From assembly GCA_963720885.1 (NCBI GenBank), contig CAVRGW010000005.1, positions 558,001 to 622,000 of the forward strand: 64,000 nucleotides of DNA, written 5' to 3'. Numbering within the stretch: the first letter of the stretch is position 1; each line of letters starts with the position of its first letter. The position numbers were made by a program, and so were the translations under genes. The DNA comes from DATLLN01 sp963720885. GTDB taxonomy: Bacteria; Actinomycetota; Thermoleophilia; Gaiellales; JAICJC01. This document shows, piece by piece, positions 58,195-64,000 of this stretch. The notes beneath the pieces were generated by a model. It searched no databases, was not told the DNA's origin, and was given only the letters and a program-made list of their open reading frames with translations.

Positions 58195-59126
58195 TCGCCG
58201 CCGGCCCTCTCGGCCGCCCGCAGCTTGGCCGATGCCGAACGCGGGTTCTCGCCGCGCTCGTCGACCGTCGGCACGACCGCCCGGCCGGTCAGCGAGCGCA
58301 GCACCGGCTCGTGGCCACATACGCAGATCGGGAACTCCGGCGGGCAGGTGCAGCCGCGGGCGCCGTCGCGGATGAACCGCTTGACGATCCGGTCCTCCAG
58401 CGAGTGGAAGGAGATGACGGCCATCCGGCCGCCGGGCCTGAGCGCTTCGAGCGCGTTGTCGAGTCCCTCGCGGAGCGACTCGAGCTCGTCGTTGACCGCG
58501 ATCCGCAGCGCCTGGAACGAGCGCTTCGCCGGGTGGCCCTGACCGAAACGGCTGGGCGTCGGGATCGCCGACTTGATCACGTCGACGAGGTCGCCCGTGC
58601 GCTCGAACGGCTCCGTCGCCCTGCGGCGGACGAGGGCCCTGGCGATCTGCCGCGCGAACCGCTCCTCGCCGTACTGCGCCAGCACCTGGGCGATCTCTCG
58701 CTCGTCCCACTCGTTGACCACCTCGGCGGCGGTCAACTCGGACGCGGGATCCATCCGCATGTCGAGCGGCGCGTCGGCGGCGTACGAGAACCCGCGCTCC
58801 GGCTGGTCGACCTGCATCGAGGAGATGCCAAGATCCATCAGCACCGCGTCGGCCTGCGTGCCCGTCGCCGCCAGGTTGCGCAACGCCAGCGCGAAGTTGC
58901 CGCGGACGAACCGCGTCCGTGCCGTCGCCTTTGCGGCGAACGCATCGAAATAGTGCTTGGCGTCGGGGTCGCGGTCGATCGCGACATAGGTTCCTTCGGC
59001 GCCGAGCTGCGGCTCCAGCAGGGCGGCGTGGCCGCCCGCGCCGAAGGTGCAGTCGATCACCGTATGGCCGGGCCGCAGCTCGAGGAGCTGCGAGACCTCC
59101 GCGGCAAGCACCGGGACATGCGCCAT
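58191..59126 (-). CDS. rsmH: 16S rRNA m4C1402 methyltransferase
   Basis: A 311-residue SAM-dependent enzyme (old name mraW) that methylates N4 of C1402 in 16S rRNA. Marks are HVPVLAAEVSQLLELRPGHT, IDCTFGAGGHAALLE (SAM site), LMDLGISSMQVDQPERGFSY, GQGHPAKRSFQALRIAVNDE, and ISFHSLEDRIVKRFIRDGA. The ATG at 59126 is chosen because the conserved start MAHVPVL follows. It is 7 bp after mraZ. Confidence 0.96.
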   Translation of the reverse strand: MAHVPVLAAEVSQLLELRPGHTVIDCTFGAGGHAALLEPQLGAEGTYVAIDRDPDAKHYFDAFAAKATARTRFVRGNFALALRNLAATGTQADAVLMDLGISSMQVDQPERGFSYAADAPLDMRMDPASELTAAEVVNEWDEREIAQVLAQYGEERFARQIARALVRRRATEPFERTGDLVDVIKSAIPTPSRFGQGHPAKRSFQALRIAVNDELESLREGLDNALEALRPGGRMAVISFHSLEDRIVKRFIRDGARGCTCPPEFPICVCGHEPVLRSLTGRAVVPTVDERGENPRSASAKLRAAERAGGE

Positions 59127-59133
59127 GGCTGAA

Positions 59134-59562
59134 CTATTGCTGTGAGAGACGTTCGGCAACATCCTCCACGCTCCCCTCCGACTCGGCCTCCTGACGCCGC
59201 CATGCACCGAGATCCCAGATCTCGAGAAAGTCACGCAGGCCGGCGACAACGATCTCCTTCGAGAGCCCCCCGTGCCGGAGCAGCGGCTGCGGGATCATCA
59301 CGCGTCCCTGGCCGTCGAGCTCGGCCTCGGTCGCTCCGCCGTAGAGGTGGCGGCTCACGACCCGGCCCTCCCGGCTGAACGGGTCGAGCCGTCCCAGCCG
59401 TGACTCGGCGAACTGTTCCCAGCCGTCGCGATTGAACGCCAGGAGGCAGCCGTCCAGGCCCTTGGTGACCACCACGCCGTCCGCGAAGTGTGGACGGAAC
59501 TTCGCGGGAAGGGTGAGGCGGTTCTTGGCATCAAGCTTCTGGACGTACTCGCCGAGCAACAC
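59134..59562 (-). CDS. mraZ: Transcriptional regulator MraZ
   Basis: A 142-residue AbrB-fold protein made of two copies of the MraZ motif (LGEYVQKLDAKNRLTLPAKF, and ATEAELDGQGRVMIPQPLLR). It forms a ring that binds tandem TGGGN boxes and controls the division/cell-wall cluster. Here it is the first gene of the cluster, and four such boxes lie 10 bp apart in its promoter, so auto-control is expected. Confidence 0.96.
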   Translation of the reverse strand: MLLGEYVQKLDAKNRLTLPAKFRPHFADGVVVTKGLDGCLLAFNRDGWEQFAESRLGRLDPFSREGRVVSRHLYGGATEAELDGQGRVMIPQPLLRHGGLSKEIVVAGLRDFLEIWDLGAWRRQEAESEGSVEDVAERLSQQ

Positions 59563-59572
59563 GGGGTCTCTC

Positions 59573-59615
59573 TCCCATTTTGCCCCACTCTACCCCACGA
59601 TCCCCCACATTGCAA
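59573..59615 (-). promoter_or_regulatory. mraZ promoter with four MraZ boxes
   Basis: Minus strand: TGGGG, TGGGG, TGGGG and TGGGA (at 59607-59603, 59597-59593, 59587-59583 and 59577-59573), each separated by exactly 5 nt. A promoter overlaps them: TTGCAA (59615-59610), 17 nt, TAGAGT (59592-59587). MraZ bound to the boxes would cover the -10 region. Confidence 0.88.
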
Positions 59616-59659
59616 TCACCACGGTCCACGCCGCGACCGCGACCCTGTCCGGGCGGGAT

Positions 59660-60823
59660 TCAGCCGGCGGCCGGGCGGACGGCCTTCGCCAGCAGCGGGA
59701 AGGTCAGCACCGAGACCATCGCCGCACCGACCAGCGCCGTCGCCGTGTACTCGTGCATTTTGCCGGTGCGCGTGCCGATCTCGGTGATGGCGACGACCAG
59801 CGGCAGGCAGGTCGCGGAGTAGAAGGCGAGCCCGAGCTTGTCCCGGGCCGCGAGCTCCGAGTAGAAGAGCGCCGGTATCCCGCGGAGGACGAGGAACAGC
59901 GCGAGGAACACGGGCAGCCGCAGGTAGACCTTGGCGTCGGTGAACACCGACCCGATGTCGAAGCCCATGCCGCTGGAGATGAAGAAGATCGGGATCAGCA
60001 GGCCGAAGGCGACGGCGTCCATCTTCGCCAGGAACCCGCGCGCCTCCGGCCCGCGGGCCATGGCGCCGACGACGATGCCCGACGCGAATGCACCGAGGAT
60101 CACGTCCAGGCCGAACTCGCTGGCCAGGTAGACGAGCCCGATCAGGATCAGGATCGCGCCGCGCACCGCCAGCTGGCCGCTGGCCTCCATCGTCTCCTCC
60201 ACCAGCCGCACCAGCCGCGGCGGCCGCGCACGCAGCGCCAGCAGCGCGGAGGCGAGCGCGATCAGCGTGAACGCGGCGAGCAGCGCCGTCGTCACGCCCC
60301 GGTCGGCGGCGTTGCCGAAGAGCAGCGAGATCATCACGATGGGGCCGAACTCACCGGCCACGCCGGCACCCATCACCAGCGTGCCGAACGGCGTCGCCAG
60401 CTCGCCGCGGTCGCGCAGCACCGGGAGCAGCGTGCCGATGGCGGTGGTGCTCAGGGCGACCCCGACGAACCTCGCCGAGACGATGAACCCGGCCGCCTGG
60501 AGCACGGCGGCAACGCCGATCGCGAGTCCCAGCGACAGCAGCCAGCCGGCGACTCCCAGGGTCAGCGGCCGGCCGCGGACGCGGACGAAGTCCAGCTCCA
60601 GGCCGGCCATGAAGAACAGCATCGCCAGGCCGAACGAGGCGAGGAACACGACCAGCGAGTTCTGGGTCGCCCAGTCCAGGCCGTACGGTCCGATCAGCAT
60701 GCCGCCGGCCAGCTCGCCCACCACCACCGGGATCCGCACCCGCCGCGGGATGTCGACCAGGATCGGCGCCAGCACGGCGACAATCGAGATCAGGAACAGG
60801 TCATTGAGATCGCCGATGCTCAT
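59660..60823 (-). CDS. CPA2-type cation/proton antiporter
   Basis: A 387-residue membrane transporter with about 12 segments, of the KefB/NapA-like CPA2 family. It has VGELAGGMLIGPYGLDWATQ, FMAGLELDFVRVRGRPLTLG, VALSTTAIGTLLPVLRDRGE, and FASGIVVGAMARGPEARGFL. It lacks the C-terminal TrkA-N regulatory domain of KefB/KefC. The transported ion is not readable. The ATG at 60823 is chosen because upstream codons are Arg-rich and unlike the family. It lies 98 bp upstream of mraZ on the same strand. Confidence 0.88.
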   Translation of the reverse strand: MSIGDLNDLFLISIVAVLAPILVDIPRRVRIPVVVGELAGGMLIGPYGLDWATQNSLVVFLASFGLAMLFFMAGLELDFVRVRGRPLTLGVAGWLLSLGLAIGVAAVLQAAGFIVSARFVGVALSTTAIGTLLPVLRDRGELATPFGTLVMGAGVAGEFGPIVMISLLFGNAADRGVTTALLAAFTLIALASALLALRARPPRLVRLVEETMEASGQLAVRGAILILIGLVYLASEFGLDVILGAFASGIVVGAMARGPEARGFLAKMDAVAFGLLIPIFFISSGMGFDIGSVFTDAKVYLRLPVFLALFLVLRGIPALFYSELAARDKLGLAFYSATCLPLVVAITEIGTRTGKMHEYTATALVGAAMVSVLTFPLLAKAVRPAAG

Positions 60824-61009
60824 CCGGCGATCACCACGGCCACGTCCATGTGTCGCCCGCCTGCGGCATCGGTCAAGTTTCCTGCCGGGGCACGATGACC
60901 GACCCAACCGAACGTGTCAAGCGCCGAACGAGAGCCGTCGGACCCTTACAGAAACAACACAAACGCTGCCCTCTCTTGCTATCCGACGAAGCTGATAGAG
61001 TCCCGCCCC

Positions 61010-62185
61010 ATGCCGTTGCGGACCGGTCCTGAACGGCGCGTGTCGATGGCTTCCGCCGCGCGTCGCACCGGCGTCCTCTTGCTTGTCGCCGCATTCGCCG
61101 CAGCTGCCGCTGCCGGTCCTGCAAACGCGGACCGGGTCAGCGACACGAAGGCCCAGATCACCCGGGTCGAAAACGAGCTGAACTCGTTCAACCAGCAGCT
61201 CGACGCCGCCGTCGAGGCCTGGAACCGGGCTGAGTCGCAGCTCACCCAGGTGAAGTCGGACATCCGCGAGAACACCCGCCGGCTGAAGCTGGCCAAGGCC
61301 AACCTGCGGATCGCCAAGCAGCATCTGGCCGCGTTCCTGGTCTCGTCCTACAAGGGCGACAGCACCGACGTGTTCGAGGTGCTGGGATCGGGCTCGTTCA
61401 CCGACCTGCTGAACCGCGTCGAGTACGTGCAGCGGATGTCGGACGCCGAGGGTGAGCTGCTGGCGCAGGTGCAGAAGGCCGAGCACGAGATCCAGGTGCG
61501 GCAGGCGAAGCTGAAGGTGGACGAGCAGAAAGCTGAGAAGCTGGTCGCCGAGACGACGCAGCACAAGGCCGACATCCAGGCCGCGGTGAACGCGCGCAAT
61601 CAGATGCTGGGCGGCTTGCGGAGCGACCTGGCTCAGGCGATCAAGGACCGGCAGGCCCGCCTCGACGAGATCGCGCGGCAGAAGGCCGCCGCGCTGGCAG
61701 CCGCCCAGCAGCAGCAGGAGCAGGCAGCCTCGTCGTCCAGCAGCTCGTCGTCCAGCAGCTCGTCGTCGTCCGGCTCGTCAGGCAGCAGCGGCGGCGGCAG
61801 CAGCTGGTCGCCGCCACCGGCCGGCCCAATCGGGTCGCAGGCCGTCGCCATCGCCCAGCGCTACCTCGGCGTCCCCTACGTGTGGGGCGGCGCCAGCCCG
61901 TCCGGGTTCGACTGCTCGGGCCTGACGATGTACGTGTATGCGCAGCTGGGCATCGGCCTCGGCCACTACACCGGGTCGCAGTACAACGCCGGCCCGCACG
62001 TCTCGATGAGCCAGCTGGCGCCGGGCGACCTGGTCTTCTTCTACCCGACCCACGACCACGTCGGCCTCTACATGGGCGGCGGACTGTTCATCCACGCGCC
62101 GCACACCGGCGACGTCGTCAAGATCTCGAGCCTGTCCGGCTACTACGCCGCGAACTTCTCCGGCGCCGTCCGCGTCACAGGGTAG
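61010..62185 (+). CDS. Secreted NlpC/P60 peptidoglycan endopeptidase with coiled coil
   Basis: A 391-residue cell-wall hydrolase of the RipA/CwlO type. It has a signal peptide (RRTGVLLLVAAFAAAAAA, then GPANA). A long coiled coil at about 40-245 follows (THREE blocks of Glu/Gln/Leu heptads such as VENELNSFNQQLDAAVEAWN). A polyserine linker encoded by an AGCAGCTCGTCGTCC-like repeat precedes the catalytic domain. Cys302 in GFDCSGLTMYVYAQ and His350 in HDHVGLYMGGGLFIHAPHTG are the active-site residues. It should be held inactive by the coiled coil until activated, as in homologs. TAGAGT ends 8 nt before the ATG (probably leaderless). Confidence 0.93.
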   Translation: MPLRTGPERRVSMASAARRTGVLLLVAAFAAAAAAGPANADRVSDTKAQITRVENELNSFNQQLDAAVEAWNRAESQLTQVKSDIRENTRRLKLAKANLRIAKQHLAAFLVSSYKGDSTDVFEVLGSGSFTDLLNRVEYVQRMSDAEGELLAQVQKAEHEIQVRQAKLKVDEQKAEKLVAETTQHKADIQAAVNARNQMLGGLRSDLAQAIKDRQARLDEIARQKAAALAAAQQQQEQAASSSSSSSSSSSSSSGSSGSSGGGSSWSPPPAGPIGSQAVAIAQRYLGVPYVWGGASPSGFDCSGLTMYVYAQLGIGLGHYTGSQYNAGPHVSMSQLAPGDLVFFYPTHDHVGLYMGGGLFIHAPHTGDVVKISSLSGYYAANFSGAVRVTG

Positions 62186-62363
62186 GATCTCCGTCCCCGT
62201 TCGTCGGTCGCCCGGAACATTTGCGGGCGCCAATCCACTACCAACGACCGGGCCGTAGATAGAGACGTGCGGAGTTGGGGAATAGGTCTCCGTGCAAGAT
62301 CGTTAAGAGGGATGCGACCGGCTGGGCGGTCGTGCGAACCGAGCACCGAGGGAGTTGATACGA

Positions 62364-63410
62364 ATGTCTGACCAGCTCATCGTGGAGCCGGAAGCCCGGC
62401 TGCTGGTGGAGCTTGGCCAGGAGCGCGGGGTCGTGTACGAGGAGGAGATCGTGGGGCTGACCCACGAGCTCGATCTCGACGAGAACGACGTTCAGGCATT
62501 GCGGGACGAGCTCGTGAACCTGGGGGTCGAGATCGTCGAGCAGGCCGCCGCGCCGGCGGAGGAGCAGGTGGTTGTCGAGGTCGAGATTGCCACGACCAAC
62601 AGCCTCGACCTGTTTCTGCGACAGGCCGGCCGGTATCCGCTGCTGACCAAGGATGAAGAGGTCTCGCTGGCCAAGGCCATCGAGGCCGGCGATCCGGTGG
62701 CGAAGCGCCGGATGATCGAGTCCAACCTGCGCTTGGTGGTGTCGATCGCCAAGCAGTACCGCGGGCAGGGCGTGCCGTTCCTGGATCTGATCCAGGAGGG
62801 TGTGCTCGGCCTGAACCGTGCGGTCGAGAAGTTCGACTGGCGCCGCGACCTGAAGTTCTCCACGTACGCCACGTGGTGGATCCGGCAGGCGGTGCAACGG
62901 TCGATCGCGAACAGCGGGCGGACGATCCGCCTGCCCGTTCACGTCTCCGACCGGCTGCGCGCGATCGAGCGGGCGCGCCGCTCGCTTGAGGCCAGCCTGG
63001 GCCGCGAGCCGACCGACGAGGAGATCGCCAAGGCCGCGGAGCTGTCCGAGGACGCCGTCGCCGAGACGCTCGGCCTCGCGCGGAAGACCGTCTCGCTGCA
63101 CGAGCCGGTCGGCGAGGACGGCGACTCGGAGCTCGGCGACATGATCGCCGACCCGGACGCCGGCAACCCGGAGGAGCTGGCCGAGGCGCAGCTGCGGCAC
63201 GAGAAGCTGCGCGAAGGGCTGGCCCGGCTGGGCGAGCGCAAGCGGCTGATCCTGGAGCTGCGGTTCGGCCTCGACGGCAACGATCCGCGGAACCTCGAGG
63301 AGATCGGCCGGATCGTCGGCCTCACCCGCGAGCGGGTGCGCCAGCTGGAGGCCGAGGCGCTGCGGGAGCTCGCGGCGTCGGCCGACATGCAGCCGCTCCG
63401 CGCCGCGTAG
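62364..63410 (+). CDS. rpoD: Primary-type RNA polymerase sigma factor
   Basis: A 348-residue sigma-70 with all of regions 1.2 to 4. Region 1.2 is SLDLFLRQAGRYPLLTKDEE. Region 2 is RRMIESNLRLVVSIAKQYRG, then KFSTYATWWIRQAVQRSIAN (-10 recognition). Region 4.2 is NLEEIGRIVGLTRERVRQLE (-35 recognition). The N-terminal ~80 residues are acidic and replace region 1.1. It could be the housekeeping sigma or a group 2 copy. The ATG at 62364 has GAGGGAG about 10 nt upstream. The 178-bp leader region contains a 6-bp CGACCG/CGGTCG hairpin and no clear promoter. A perfect terminator follows. Confidence 0.92.
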   Translation: MSDQLIVEPEARLLVELGQERGVVYEEEIVGLTHELDLDENDVQALRDELVNLGVEIVEQAAAPAEEQVVVEVEIATTNSLDLFLRQAGRYPLLTKDEEVSLAKAIEAGDPVAKRRMIESNLRLVVSIAKQYRGQGVPFLDLIQEGVLGLNRAVEKFDWRRDLKFSTYATWWIRQAVQRSIANSGRTIRLPVHVSDRLRAIERARRSLEASLGREPTDEEIAKAAELSEDAVAETLGLARKTVSLHEPVGEDGDSELGDMIADPDAGNPEELAEAQLRHEKLREGLARLGERKRLILELRFGLDGNDPRNLEEIGRIVGLTRERVRQLEAEALRELAASADMQPLRAA

Positions 63411-63430
63411 GCAGCAGAGAACGAGAAGAA

Positions 63431-63465
63431 GGGTTCAGGCGCGAGGCGCCTGAACCCCTTTTCTA
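63431..63465. terminator. Intrinsic terminator, probably bidirectional
   Basis: Perfect 12-bp arms GGGTTCAGGCGC and GCGCCTGAACCC with a GAG loop, followed by CTTTTCT on the plus strand and by CTTCTTCTC on the minus strand. It lies between the rpoD-type gene and the convergent gene at 63463. Confidence 0.9.
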
Positions 63466-63717
63466 TGCCGCCAGAAGCTGCTCGATGCCGAGGCTGCCGG
63501 CGTGGTAGTACGGATGCTCGTAGACGTCCATCGGGTCGGCGTCCGCGGCCACCGGCACCTCGAAGCGCTCGCCGGTGCGGGTGTCGGAGACGACCACGGC
63601 CAGCGACTCGCTGGAGGGGCGCCACACCAGCCGCACCTCGACGCCGTCCGCCGTGCGCTCGCACAGCTCGCGGTCGGGTTCGGCGGGCTCGAAGCCAAAT
63701 GCGTCATAGGGGTCCAT
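63463..63717 (-). CDS. Small acidic hypothetical protein
   Basis: An 84-residue acidic protein, MDPYDAFGFEPAEPDRELCE at its start. It reads as a mostly beta domain (GVEVRLVWRPSSESLAVVVS, then DTRTGERFEVPV) followed by DPMDVYEHPYYHAG. I know no family. The ATG at 63717 is preferred because AGGAG lies 9 nt upstream; longer starts at 63750 and 63816 are possible. Confidence 0.6.
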   Translation of the reverse strand: MDPYDAFGFEPAEPDRELCERTADGVEVRLVWRPSSESLAVVVSDTRTGERFEVPVAADADPMDVYEHPYYHAGSLGIEQLLAA

Positions 63718-63824
63718 CTCGATCTCCTGGTGTGCGGGTGTGCGGTTCATGCGAGCAGGCTCCCACTCGCGGGCCGCGGCCGACAGGGGGCGACCTCGTG
63801 TCCGCAGGTGCGGCAAACCGAACC

Positions 63825-63855
63825 CGCAACAACGGGGTCTGACCCCGTTGTTGCG
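63825..63855. repeat. Dispersed palindrome, copy 4
   Basis: Perfect 15-bp arms, core GGGGTC-T-GACCCC, outer arms CGCAACAAC/GTTGTTGCG. It is 51 bp from copy 5, and the two face each other across a stretch with no gene. Confidence 0.9.
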
Positions 63856-63906
63856 CGCTGGCCCTCCTCCGCCACACCAGACGGCGGATGCGCCAAGGCG
63901 CTTCCC

Positions 63907-63937
63907 TGAAAAATCGGGGTCAGACCCCGATTTTTCA
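63907..63937. repeat. Dispersed palindrome, copy 5
   Basis: Perfect 15-bp arms, core GGGGTC-A-GACCCC, outer arms TGAAAAATC/GATTTTTCA. It lies just before the end of the partial gene at 63946. Confidence 0.9.
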
Positions 63938-63945
63938 CGCGCGCG

Positions 63946-64000
63946 TCAGATGACGTGCGGCACGTGGTGCTTCCAGGACACCGCGGCCACGCGCTGCACC
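63946..64000 (-). CDS. Possible C-terminus of a gene running off the right edge
   Basis: On the minus strand the last 17 codons before a TGA read VQRVAAVSWKHHVPHVI. There is too little to judge the family. The stop is 8 bp from a dispersed palindrome, which elsewhere sits at gene ends. Confidence 0.3.
   Translation of the reverse strand, partial: VQRVAAVSWKHHVPHVI

Noticed and set aside
60914..61009. 32-codon N-terminal extension of the NlpC/P60 protein
   Set aside because: It would bury the signal peptide and conflict with the -10-like box 8 nt before 61010.

Overview
This 64 kb window is very GC-rich and densely packed, with many 4-bp ATGA/GTGA gene overlaps. It looks like a chromosome segment of an actinobacterium. 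The MurE carries a DNxR-type motif pointing to meso-diaminopimelate, and many genes show a TAnnnT -10-like hexamer 6-8 nt before the start codon, as expected for leaderless mRNAs. A deep-branching lineage such as Thermoleophilia is my guess; no marker here proves it.

Layout. 1-9.1 kb holds small accessory and stress genes: the 5' part of a glutamyl-Q-tRNA(Asp) synthetase, a GlsB/YeaQ membrane protein, a chemoreceptor, an amidase, a secreted seven-repeat protein, GNAT, LysE and RidA genes, tRNA-Glu(CTC) and two small proteins. 9.1-14.9 kb is a regulatory/surface locus: an ECF-like sigma factor, two putative anti-sigma-like membrane proteins with low-complexity tails and a TadG-like protein form one operon. 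A second TadG-like paralog and a TetR regulator are transcribed divergently. 15-31 kb is a surface-polysaccharide island. It has all three genes for making CDP-4-keto-3,6-dideoxy-glucose precursors (rfbF, rfbG, rfbH), a split transketolase, an N-acyltransferase/aminotransferase fusion, three glycosyltransferase genes (one with two GT4 domains), acyltransferases and an L-2-hydroxyglutarate oxidase-like protein. 31-44 kb holds housekeeping genes: gltX, nfo, arfB, an L,D-transpeptidase, the gcvT-gcvH-gcvPA-gcvPB glycine-cleavage operon plus a HAD hydrolase, a GAF-GGDEF diguanylate cyclase, two small secreted proteins, a second TetR and a cupin/TPR protein. 44.3-59.6 kb is a complete division/cell-wall cluster read on the minus strand: mraZ-rsmH-ftsL-ftsI-murE-murF-mraY-murD-ftsW-murG-murC-murB-ftsQ-ftsZ. 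Four MraZ boxes lie in its promoter and ftsZ has its own promoter. 59.6-64 kb holds a CPA2-type antiporter, an NlpC/P60 peptidoglycan hydrolase and the primary-type sigma factor.

The most interesting signals are these. (1) The CDP-dideoxyhexose genes are joined to a split transketolase and a GNAT-aminotransferase fusion, which suggests a branched, possibly aminated and acylated nucleotide sugar. (2) The sigma/anti-sigma-like/TadG locus has two CACCC-N4-GGGTG dyads beside a nearly symmetric divergent promoter. (3) Five dispersed palindromes share a GGGGTC-A/T-GACCCC core, with arms that differ between copies but stay self-complementary. (4) A 12-bp-period array of the 11-bp palindrome GTGCCGGGCAC lies in the one gene-free stretch over 300 bp. 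(5) Two strong inverted repeats lie in front of a small secreted protein.
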